Source of the DNA: DASXMX01 sp036794395
GTDB lineage: Bacteria; Planctomycetota; Phycisphaerae; Tepidisphaerales; Tepidisphaeraceae
Direction: 5' to 3'
Assembly (NCBI GenBank): GCA_036794395.1
Contig: DAIRGS010000087.1
Location: forward strand, 1-23,634
DNA length: 23,634 nucleotides
The translations under genes and the position numbers were made by a program. Positions 1-6,812 of this stretch are shown here, piece after piece. A model generated the notes under the pieces. That model was not told the origin of the DNA. It did no database searches and saw nothing but the letters and a program-made list of their open reading frames with translations. How positions within the stretch are numbered: the stretch's first letter is position 1; the number at the start of each line of letters is the position of its first letter.

Positions 1-30
1 GCGGAGTTCGAGTATCGCAAAGCCGGTTAA
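1..30 (+). CDS. Possible 3' end of an upstream gene (partial)
   Basis: Frame 1 is open from the first base and reads AEFEYRKAG followed by a TAA stop at 28-30. Codon choice resembles the neighbouring genes, but nine residues are too few to name a family or to exclude chance. A short palindrome, GAGAC-A-GTCTC, follows at 41-51; it has no T-run, so it is not a convincing terminator. Confidence 0.2.
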   Translation, partial: AEFEYRKAG

Positions 31-129
31 AACTACTTATGAGACAGTCTCTTAGCCCAACCCATCGCCCAACCCCCGGCTAAAAATATCGCGCTTGACA
101 ATCCGACGTTACGACGAAAGGCTTTAGGC

Positions 130-378
130 ATGCCGATCGAAGCAGATCTTGTTCAACGAACGATGCACCTTTCGCAAAGCGACCGCGCGGAACTCGCCCG
201 CCAACTCATCGTGAGCCTCGAAACCGATCCACTCGACGTGAATGTGGATCAAGCGTGGGAGGCCGAAATTGCCCGACGCATCACGGCATATGACCAGGGT
301 GAGATGACCTCGGTCGACGCGCGCGATGCGATTGCAAGAATTCGAGCGTCCTTGCGCAGTGAGGAAGCACGAGAATGA
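130..378 (+). CDS. Addiction-module antitoxin (Unstab_antitox / TIGR02574-like)
   Basis: This 82-residue protein is the likely antitoxin of a type II toxin-antitoxin pair. Proteins of this family neutralise a RelE/ParE-type toxin by direct binding and usually repress their own promoter. The family pattern is visible: an N-terminal helix with LSQSDRAELARQLIVSLE (about residues 14-31), then an acidic stretch with DQAWEAEIARRITAYDQGEM (about 40-59), and a C-terminal segment with DARDAIARIRASL, expected to wrap the toxin. The ATG at 130 is supported by GAAAGG at 116-121, 8 bases upstream. A TTGACA -35-like hexamer lies at 95-100, but no good -10 at normal spacing is seen. The stop codon overlaps the toxin start in an ATGA at 375-378, which implies translational coupling. 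Confidence 0.85.
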   Translation: MPIEADLVQRTMHLSQSDRAELARQLIVSLETDPLDVNVDQAWEAEIARRITAYDQGEMTSVDARDAIARIRASLRSEEARE

Positions 379-680
379 TCATCCGGCTGCTATCGGAGGC
401 GGAATCAGAAGTCGAGGATGCGGCCCATTGGTATGAAGAGCGGAGTGAAGGCTTGGGCGCCAGATTCCTGTCTGAATTGGAAGATGCCCTCACCGCAATC
501 GCCCTTCGGCCTACGCAGCCTCCCGTTTCAATTGATCGTGGCGTTCGAGACACCCGTCGTCGAACATTAAAACACTTTCCTTATTCCGTTGTCTACGAAG
601 TACGCGACGACGAGTGTGTAATCATAGCGGTCGCCCATCTGGCACGTCGTCCTGGCTACTGGCGCTCCCGAGGCAAATAG
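375..680 (+). CDS. RelE/ParE-family toxin
   Basis: This 101-residue protein has the usual size and pattern of RelE/ParE toxins: an N-terminal strand (IIRLLSEAESEVEDAAHWYE), a helix with GLGARFLSELEDALTAI at about 27-43, the RRRTLKHFPYSVVYEV strand pair at about 61-76, and a C-terminal AVAHLARRPGYWRSR ending. The RRPGYWR end is typical of the ParE-like branch paired with TIGR02574 antitoxins. RelE members cleave mRNA on the ribosome and ParE members poison gyrase; the sequence alone does not say which applies here. It overlaps the antitoxin by 4 bases, so the two form one transcript. No frameshift or missing segment is seen, so the module looks intact. Confidence 0.87.
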   Translation: MIIRLLSEAESEVEDAAHWYEERSEGLGARFLSELEDALTAIALRPTQPPVSIDRGVRDTRRRTLKHFPYSVVYEVRDDECVIIAVAHLARRPGYWRSRGK

Positions 681-787
681 ATCGCGCGTCCAAACAACGG
701 GCGCGGATGCCGAAATTGGCGAGCCCCCCAGCGGAGTCGTTTGCCGCACTCACTCACCAATGCCACCTCGCCCGGCTCCTCCATCCA

Positions 788-1011
788 TGCGACACGTGTC
801 GCAAATGTTGCGACACTCGACCCCCAAAACCGCGCTTTCTGCGACGCCTGTCGCATTTTGCAGCCCTCGCGTCGCATTTTTCATCGATCATTCGAAATCG
901 TCTCAAATCGATAAATGCCTGTTTCTAATAGCATTGCAATCATAGTCATGTATGTCGATGCGACGCTTGCGACACAATGCGACACTTTTCGCCCTTTCAC
1001 CAGATGTCGCA
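788..1011. repeat. Cluster of TGCGACA/TGTCGCA heptamers flanking an AT-rich core
   Basis: The region 681-1060 holds no convincing gene. Within it the word TGCGACA, its complement TGTCGCA, or a one-base variant occurs about ten times. TGCGACAC at 788-795 abuts GTGTCGCA at 796-803, making a perfect 16-bp palindrome. Further copies are at 809-816, 849-855, 968-975, 978-985 and 1005-1011, with variants TGCGACG at 840-846 and 959-965 and CGTCGCA at 870-876. The copies at 959, 968 and 978 are 9-10 bp apart, close to one helical turn. A visibly AT-rich stretch of about 80 bp (877-958) separates the two groups. The layout resembles a protein-binding array such as operators or iterons, or a family of interspersed repeats; no function can be assigned. 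Confidence 0.7.
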
Positions 1012-1060
1012 CGCGATCCCCCCGCATGAAAACCGCACCGGCTCCCATGTAAATCCCAAA

Positions 1061-1093
1061 ACGAAAAACCCACGGCTATCCGTGGGTTTTCGT
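1061..1093 (-). terminator. Rho-independent terminator of the ATP sulfurylase gene
   Basis: The left arm ACGAAAAACCCACGG (1061-1075) and right arm CCGTGGGTTTTCGT (1080-1093) pair around a CTAT loop, with one extra A in the left arm. Read on the minus strand, the GC-rich stem is followed by a T-run. It starts 36 bases after the sat stop codon, the right place to end that transcript. The near-symmetric A/T flanks mean it could also act on the plus strand. Confidence 0.8.
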
Positions 1094-1128
1094 AAGACTA
1101 TCTAAACCTATTTTTCCAATCTCAATCG

Positions 1129-2292
1129 TTACTTCGCCGCTTGCGCCCACTTGATCAGGATGTCCGCGACTTCCGGCCGCGAAAATTCCTGCGGCGGACG
1201 CTCGCCGGCCTTGAGCAACTCCCGAACCTTCGTACCGCTCGGGGCCACCTTGTGCTCGGGCCCGTGCGGGCAGGTCTTGCTGCTGACCACGGCTTCGCAG
1301 GTCTTGCACCAGGCCGTGTGCTCGAACTTGAGGATCGTCACGCCGATGTCTTTGGGAATGTCGAACTGATCGAAGATCTTCTGCGCATCATAGGTGCCGT
1401 AATAGTTGCCCACGCCCGCATGATCCCGGCCAACGATGAAATGCGTGACGCCGTAGTTCTTGCGGATCAGCGTATGCAGCACCGCCTCCCGCGGCCCGGC
1501 ATACCGCATCGCCAGCGGCATCACGCTCAGCATCGTGCGGTCTTTGTTGTAATAATTATCGATCAGCACCTTGTAGCACTGCATGCGCACATCGGCCGGG
1601 ATGTCGTCGCTCTTGGTTTCGCCCACCAGCGGATGAATCAGCAGGCCATCGGTCATCTCCAGCGCGACTTTGGTCAGGTATTCATGACTGCGATGAATCG
1701 GATTGCGCGTCTGGAACGCCGCGACAGTGTTCCAACCCTTCGCCGCGAAGGCCGCGCGCGTCTTAGCCGGAGGAAGCCTGTATTCGGCAAATTCGGGTTC
1801 ATGGCTGACGGTGATGACGTCGATGTCACCGGCCAGGCAGGTGTTGCCCTGTTTCTTGACCGCCGCGACGCCCGGGTGGGCTTCGTCGGTGGTCTTATAA
1901 ACGTTGGGGATTTCCAGTTCCTTATCGTGCGGGTGCTTCTCGCGCACGGCCATCGTTCCCAGAAGCCGGCTCTTGCTGTCATTCAGCGCCAGCTTGTCGC
2001 CCACCTTAATAGACGCGGCCACGTCATCCTGCGGGCAAAAAGTCACTGGAATCGGCCAGACGGTGCCGTTGGCCAGCCGCATTTCCTTGCAGACGCAGTC
2101 AAAATCGGCCTTGCCCATAAAGCCGGTCAGGGGTGAAAACGCGCCAATCGCGATCATTTCCAGATCGAATTCTTCGCGGGGACTGAGGGTAACAGCTTTG
2201 TAACCCGATGCTTCCGACGCGGCGGACTTGGCCGCGGCACCCTCCAGCACCCGATTCACCAATTTTCCCCCATGGGGATCGATCAACGACAT
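1129..2292 (-). CDS. sat: Sulfate adenylyltransferase (ATP sulfurylase)
   Basis: ATP sulfurylase joins ATP and sulfate to make adenosine 5'-phosphosulfate and pyrophosphate, the first step of sulfate activation in the cytoplasm. The protein is of the single-chain Sat type, not CysD/CysN. Visible motifs, numbered from the chosen start: SPLTGFMG at 53-60, the nucleotide-binding QTRNPIHRSH at 194-203, GRDHAG at 288-293, and the C-terminal FSRPEV at 370-375. A CxxC...CPH cluster (Cys329, Cys332, Cys341, His343) suggests a bound metal, as in several bacterial and archaeal Sat enzymes. The frame is open 20 codons further upstream, but the ATG at 2292 is preferred: AGGAG sits 5 bases before it and MSLIDPHGG is a normal Sat N-terminus. 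This gives 387 residues, the usual length. No APS kinase or APS reductase gene is nearby, so assimilatory use is likely but not shown. Confidence 0.95.
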   Translation of the reverse strand: MSLIDPHGGKLVNRVLEGAAAKSAASEASGYKAVTLSPREEFDLEMIAIGAFSPLTGFMGKADFDCVCKEMRLANGTVWPIPVTFCPQDDVAASIKVGDKLALNDSKSRLLGTMAVREKHPHDKELEIPNVYKTTDEAHPGVAAVKKQGNTCLAGDIDVITVSHEPEFAEYRLPPAKTRAAFAAKGWNTVAAFQTRNPIHRSHEYLTKVALEMTDGLLIHPLVGETKSDDIPADVRMQCYKVLIDNYYNKDRTMLSVMPLAMRYAGPREAVLHTLIRKNYGVTHFIVGRDHAGVGNYYGTYDAQKIFDQFDIPKDIGVTILKFEHTAWCKTCEAVVSSKTCPHGPEHKVAPSGTKVRELLKAGERPPQEFSRPEVADILIKWAQAAK

Positions 2293-2353
2293 TCGCGCTC
2301 CTGTTCTTTCAAAAAGAAGGCGATACATTACCGACTTTTCGTACTGGGACAAC

Positions 2354-2399
2354 CGTTGCGGATGCGATTCGGACCAACGTCACGATTCGCATCCGAACG
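2354..2399. promoter_or_regulatory. Inverted repeat in the divergent sat / membrane-protein promoter region
   Basis: CGGATGCGA (2359-2367) and TCGCATCCG (2387-2395) are perfect inverted copies with a 19-base spacer. The match extends by CGTT (2354-2357) against AACG (2396-2399) with one unpaired G. The element fills much of the 124 bases between the divergent starts at 2292 and 2417. It may be a dimeric regulator site acting on either gene, or a hairpin in the 5' leader of the plus-strand gene, since it ends 17 bases before that ATG. Confidence 0.5.
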
Positions 2400-2416
2400 C
2401 ACGGACGCAATGATCG

Positions 2417-3823
2417 ATGAAAGTAAACTTCCGCAAATGGGCCAAATTTACGTTTCGCTGTGGAATCGCGGTGCTTGGCCTCGCCTATGTGCTGGCGCGC
2501 ACCTCGTTCCACGATCACATACTGATCCTCGGTAACAGCCTAAACCCCCAACAAGTCCGCATCGAAGATGGCGCGCCCAACACCGCCAACGAATTCTGGC
2601 TCTTCTACGGCGGCGTCCGCCAATCCGTCCCCGTCACCCGCGACCACGTCTGGACCCCGCCCGGCGATCAGCGCACCGTTCCCATTCTCAATTCAGCCGG
2701 GAACACAGTTCGCGCCAAAGTGCTGGCGGTACATCCCGCCCTCGACCAGCAACCCAAGCAGCCCCCGGCTGAATTGCTCGTTGAAGATCCAGCCACCGCC
2801 GCCCACCGAATCATCAAGCCAACCGAAGTGGTTGGCGGTTACACGATCCGCGTTCCGTACCCGCTGGTCGATATTGGCCTTATCCGACTCGTCCGCGAAG
2901 CTCGGCCCCTCTATCTGCTCCTGGCCGTCATTCTACTCCCGATCTCATTTCTGATTACCAGCGTTCGATGGCACATGCTGATGGAGGCCCAGGACATTCA
3001 CATGGGTCAGGGCCGGGCGTTTGTACTCAATATGGTCGGCTCGTTCTACAACAGCTTCATGCCCGGCTCGACGGGCGGCGATGTCGCTAAGGCATATTAC
3101 GCCGCCAAGCATACGCCACACCGAACGCGGGCGGTGCTGACGGTAATCATTGACCGCATTCTGGGCTTGCTGGCGCTAATTATCCTCGGCGGGGTGATGG
3201 CCGCGGTGCAGTGGCAGATCCCCACCTGCCGGCACGTGGCAATAGTTTCCGGCGTGCTGATTCTGATGACCGCGATCGGACTGTTCGTTTTCTATCACCC
3301 CAACCTCCGCCGCAAGAGCGGCCTGGAATGGCTCCTCCTGCGGATGCCGATGCAACGGCAGGTCCATAAGGCCGTCGAGACCATGGAGCTGTACGGCAAG
3401 CGTCCCCGTGTGGTGATCTGGGCGATCATCATGACCTTCCCCGTCCACATGAACACGATCATCTCGGCCACATTCGCCGGGAAGGCATTCTTGTTGCCTT
3501 TGAGCGCATTGTATTACTGGGCGGTTGTTCCCGTGATTACGCTGGTGGGCGCGATCCCCATTTCGCCGCAGGGCGTAGGCGTGATGGAGCCGCTCGCGGT
3601 GGAACTGACCCGACGCCAGGGCGTCACCGTCAGCCAGGCGTTCGCACTGGTCATGGCGATTCGCTTCGCCCAAATCTTCTGGAACGTCGTCGCCTCCATC
3701 TTCGTCCTCCGCGGCGGGTATCACGCTCCCACGGCCAAGGAAGCCGAGACGCTGGAGCGGGATGAAGAGGAGGATTCAGCGGGTGAGCCGAGCGAGCGTG
3801 CGGTGTCGCGGCATGTGGCGTAG
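2417..3823 (+). CDS. Flippase-like integral membrane protein (LPG synthase TM / YbhN-like, UPF0104)
   Basis: This 468-residue protein fits the membrane domain shared by MprF-type phospholipid flippases and YbhN-like proteins. Signature segments are FYNSFMPGSTGGDVAKAYY (about 209-227) and PISPQGVGVMEPLAVEL (about 381-397), both typical of the family. Likely membrane helices lie near 13-28, 164-181, 240-262, 274-293, 332-350, 366-385 and 405-430. Residues about 30-155, between the first and second helices, form a hydrophilic insert that is unusual for the core family and would face outside. The last 30 residues are highly charged. No soluble aminoacyl-transferase domain is present, so lysyl-lipid synthesis is not expected; lipid or polyprenyl-lipid transport is the inferred role. 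There is no clear ribosome-binding site before the ATG, so the start is less certain. Its stop is 157 bases before the first giant gene. Confidence 0.82.
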   Translation: MKVNFRKWAKFTFRCGIAVLGLAYVLARTSFHDHILILGNSLNPQQVRIEDGAPNTANEFWLFYGGVRQSVPVTRDHVWTPPGDQRTVPILNSAGNTVRAKVLAVHPALDQQPKQPPAELLVEDPATAAHRIIKPTEVVGGYTIRVPYPLVDIGLIRLVREARPLYLLLAVILLPISFLITSVRWHMLMEAQDIHMGQGRAFVLNMVGSFYNSFMPGSTGGDVAKAYYAAKHTPHRTRAVLTVIIDRILGLLALIILGGVMAAVQWQIPTCRHVAIVSGVLILMTAIGLFVFYHPNLRRKSGLEWLLLRMPMQRQVHKAVETMELYGKRPRVVIWAIIMTFPVHMNTIISATFAGKAFLLPLSALYYWAVVPVITLVGAIPISPQGVGVMEPLAVELTRRQGVTVSQAFALVMAIRFAQIFWNVVASIFVLRGGYHAPTAKEAETLERDEEEDSAGEPSERAVSRHVA

Positions 3824-3840
3824 GGGGAGGCCGTGGGAGC

Positions 3841-3862
3841 ACGGGAACGTCAAATTGCCCGT
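3841..3862 (+). terminator. Weak hairpin after the flippase-like gene
   Basis: ACGGG (3841-3845) pairs with CCCGT (3858-3862), optionally extended by AA/TT with a bulge, and is followed by the T-rich CTTTGTTC. It starts 18 bases after the stop codon. The stem is short, so this is only a candidate. Confidence 0.3.
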
Positions 3863-3980
3863 CTTTGTTCATTAACTAGCCGTCATCTTTGCGGTTTTCT
3901 GCTTTATTGCTTGTCGCATTTTTGCCGACTGCTACACTCCCGTTGAAGGGGATGCATATCGGTCAGTTGGAAAGGGAAAA

Positions 3981-6812
3981 ATGCGACGAGCTGTTATTCC
4001 GACCGTTAAAGGTTCCGGTATTTGCCGCGCTTGCGCGCGTGGGGCGGTCGCGCATGTGGTGGAGGGGCTGGAACGACGGCTGTTTCTCTCCTCGGCAATC
4101 GCCGCGTTCCAGGCCCAGCAGACCTTCGGCGCCGGCACGGGCCCGCAATCGGTCGCGGTGTCGGACATCAACGGAGACGGGAGGGCCGACACGGTGGTCG
4201 CCAACCGGAGCAGCAACACCGTCAGCGTTCTGCTCGGCAATGGCAACGGCACGTTCCAAACCCAGCAGACTTTCGCCACCGGCACGGCCCCGTACTCGGT
4301 CGCCGTGTCGGATGTGAACGGGGACAGCAGGCCCGATCTGGTCGTGGCTAATGTGGATTCGAACACGGTCGGCGTGCTGCTGGGGAATGGGAACGGGACG
4401 TTCCAGCCTCAACAAACGCTGCTGGCTGGTTCACAGCCGATCTCGGCGATCGTGGCGGATGTAAATGGGGATGGCCGGCCGGACGTGGTTGCCGCAAACG
4501 CCTTGACTTCGGGGCTGAGTGTATTTTTCGGCAACGGCAATGGAAGCTTCCAGGCTCAGCAGACTCTGGTTGTGGGCGCGGTGCCGTACTTCGTTACCTC
4601 TGCCGACGTTAATGGTGATGGCCGCGTGGATTTGATTACGGCCAACCGGTCGGCCAACAACGTGAGCGTTCTGCTGGAGAACGGGAATGGAACGTTTCAG
4701 TCCCAGCAGACGTTCGGGACCGGAGCAGGATCGGCTCCGGTAGCGGTGACGGTGGCCGATTTTAACGGGGACGGAAGGCCGGACCTTGCCGCTGCACTTT
4801 ACAAAAGCACTGGCGCCGTAATCGAACTGCTGGGCAACGGGAACGGGACGTTTCAGACCCCGCAGACATTCACGACCAATGCGTTCACGTTGGCGGTGGC
4901 GGCATCGGATATCAATGGGGACGGCAAAGTGGATCTGATCGTGACGAACACCACGCCTAACGTGGGAGTTCTCCTGGGCAATGGCAACGGAAGCTTTCAG
5001 CCGCAATTGACGTTTGGCGTCAGCGGGGTCGCGGCGGCGATCGCGGTATCGGATGTGAACCGGGATGGGCGGGCCGACCTGGTTGTCGGGAACCGAAACA
5101 CGGGCAATGTGAGCGTTCTGCTGGGTGATGCGCCGCCGGTCGTGCTTTCGATCAACCGGGCTAATCCTTCGGGGCCTGACACGACCGCGTCCAGCGTCAA
5201 TTACCTGGTGACATTCAGCAAGCCGGTGAGTGGCGTCGACGCCAGCGATTTTACGCTGGCGCTGAACGGGGTTAGCACGAGTACGCCGGTGATTGTGACC
5301 GGCGGCAGCGCGATCTATACGGTGACCATCAATGGGGTTTCGGGCTTTGGAACGCTGGGGCTAAATCTGGTGGATGATGGCAGCATCCAGGACTCATTGG
5401 GCAACCCGCTGCAACCGGGCGGTCCGGCGACATTCCAGCTGCAGCAAACGTTTGCCGCGAGTTCTTCGCCGGTTTCGATCGCGACGGCGGATGTCAACGG
5501 GGACGGCCGGCTCGATCTGATGGTAGCCGGCTATGGGATCAACGCGGTAAGCGTGCTGCTGGGGAACGGAGATGGGACGTTTCAGGCCCAGCAAACCTTC
5601 ACGACCGGCACCGCTCCGGTTTACGTTGCGGCCGCTGATGTGAACGCGGATGGGAAAATCGACCTGGTGGTTGCGAATCGGACGAGCAGCAGCGTAAGCG
5701 TTTTGCTGGGCAACGGAAACGGGACGTTTCAACCTCAACAGACCTTTGGCGCCGGCGCGAGCCCGGTTTGGATTGCGGTGGCGGACGTCAATGCCGATGG
5801 GAAGGTGGATCTGGCGGTTGCGAATTCCGGCGGCAACACACTGGGGGTATTGCTGGGGAACGGGAACGGCACATTCGCGCCGCAGCAAACGTTCGGGGTC
5901 GGATCCGTGCCCAATTCGGTTGCGGTTTCAGATGTGAATGGCGATGGCAGGCCGGACGTCATCGTCAGCAATCTGTCGTCTAACAACGCCAGTGTACTTC
6001 TTGGCAATGGAAATGGAACATTTCAATCCCAGCAGACTTTCGCTGCCGGGACCCACCCCGAGGCGCTGGCCGCGGCGGATTTTAATCGCGACGGCAAGCC
6101 CGACGTGGCAATCGCCGATGGCAGCAGCAGCAACGTGAGTATCCTGCTGGGCAACGGCAATGGCGCGTTTCAGGCTCCCCGCACCTTCGCGACGTTCGCC
6201 AACCCTTATTCGATCGCGGCGGCGGACGTGAATGGGGATGGGATCGCGGACCTGGTGGTTGCTAATCGCAACGGGAATAACCTGATCAGCGTTCTGCTGG
6301 GCAATGGGAATGGGAGCTTTCAGCCCCAGCAGAATTTTTCGGCCCGCGTGTATCCGAGGACCGCCGTGGCGGCGGACGTTAACGGAGACGGCCGGGTCGA
6401 CGTTGTGGTCGCGAATCTGCTCAGCAACAGCGTCAGCGTATTACTGGGGAACTCGACCGGCAGTCTTAAGGGACAGCTTTTCGCGATTGTGACGCCGGTT
6501 ATTTTCCACGCGATCCAGACGTTCGCCGCCGGGACGTCGCCTTATTCCGTGGCGGTAGGGGATTTCAACGGCGACGGCCGGCCGGATGTGGCGGTGGCCA
6601 ACTATTTGAGCAGTAACGTCGGGGTGCTTTTGGGCAACGGCAATGGCACGTTCCAGGTGCAGCAGACGTTCGCCACCGGAGCGCATCCGCGGTCGGTGGT
6701 GATTTCGGATGTCAATGGTGACGGCCGGATCGATCTGATTGTCGCCAACGACAATCTATCGGGCACGGTGAGCGTGCTTTTGGGCAACGGCAACGGCACG
6801 TTCCAAGCATAA
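3981..6812 (+). CDS. Giant FG-GAP/VCBS propeller protein P1, N-terminal part (ends at an in-frame TAA)
   Basis: This 943-codon ORF is the first part of the P1 locus. The ATG has GGAAAGGG at 3969-3976, 4 bases upstream. Residues 1-31 are basic with two cysteines, followed by the LEPR-XLL-like motif VEGLERRLFLSSAIAAF (about 28-44), found at the N-termini of large planctomycete proteins and thought to act in export or anchoring. No classical signal peptide is seen. Then follow a seven-bladed propeller (43-383), an Ig-like domain (384-484) opening with VVLSINRANPSG, a second seven-bladed propeller (485-841) and only two blades of a third (842-943). Blades follow DVNGDGRPDLVVAN...VSVLLGNGNGTFQ, with a calcium-binding DxNxDGxxD loop. 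The ORF stops inside a repeat and lacks the C-terminal dockerin seen in P2 and P3. The same frame continues past the stop to 11153, so this is most likely a truncated gene. The role is unknown; surface or matrix calcium-binding protein is inferred from the family. Confidence 0.85.
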   Translation: MRRAVIPTVKGSGICRACARGAVAHVVEGLERRLFLSSAIAAFQAQQTFGAGTGPQSVAVSDINGDGRADTVVANRSSNTVSVLLGNGNGTFQTQQTFATGTAPYSVAVSDVNGDSRPDLVVANVDSNTVGVLLGNGNGTFQPQQTLLAGSQPISAIVADVNGDGRPDVVAANALTSGLSVFFGNGNGSFQAQQTLVVGAVPYFVTSADVNGDGRVDLITANRSANNVSVLLENGNGTFQSQQTFGTGAGSAPVAVTVADFNGDGRPDLAAALYKSTGAVIELLGNGNGTFQTPQTFTTNAFTLAVAASDINGDGKVDLIVTNTTPNVGVLLGNGNGSFQPQLTFGVSGVAAAIAVSDVNRDGRADLVVGNRNTGNVSVLLGDAPPVVLSINRANPSGPDTTASSVNYLVTFSKPVSGVDASDFTLALNGVSTSTPVIVTGGSAIYTVTINGVSGFGTLGLNLVDDGSIQDSLGNPLQPGGPATFQLQQTFAASSSPVSIATADVNGDGRLDLMVAGYGINAVSVLLGNGDGTFQAQQTFTTGTAPVYVAAADVNADGKIDLVVANRTSSSVSVLLGNGNGTFQPQQTFGAGASPVWIAVADVNADGKVDLAVANSGGNTLGVLLGNGNGTFAPQQTFGVGSVPNSVAVSDVNGDGRPDVIVSNLSSNNASVLLGNGNGTFQSQQTFAAGTHPEALAAADFNRDGKPDVAIADGSSSNVSILLGNGNGAFQAPRTFATFANPYSIAAADVNGDGIADLVVANRNGNNLISVLLGNGNGSFQPQQNFSARVYPRTAVAADVNGDGRVDVVVANLLSNSVSVLLGNSTGSLKGQLFAIVTPVIFHAIQTFAAGTSPYSVAVGDFNGDGRPDVAVANYLSSNVGVLLGNGNGTFQVQQTFATGAHPRSVVISDVNGDGRIDLIVANDNLSGTVSVLLGNGNGTFQA

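Noticed and set aside
614..945. Small open frames in the heptamer region after the toxin gene
   Set aside because: They have no ribosome-binding site or family pattern, and their residues simply reflect the repeated TGCGACA words.
1141..2136. Plus-strand open frame of 331 codons
   Set aside because: It lies wholly antisense to the well-supported sat gene and shows no recognisable protein pattern.
3889..4317. Plus-strand open frame of 142 codons starting before P1
   Set aside because: It overlaps the P1 start in another frame; its second half is an Arg/Ser/Pro-rich shadow of the blade repeats.
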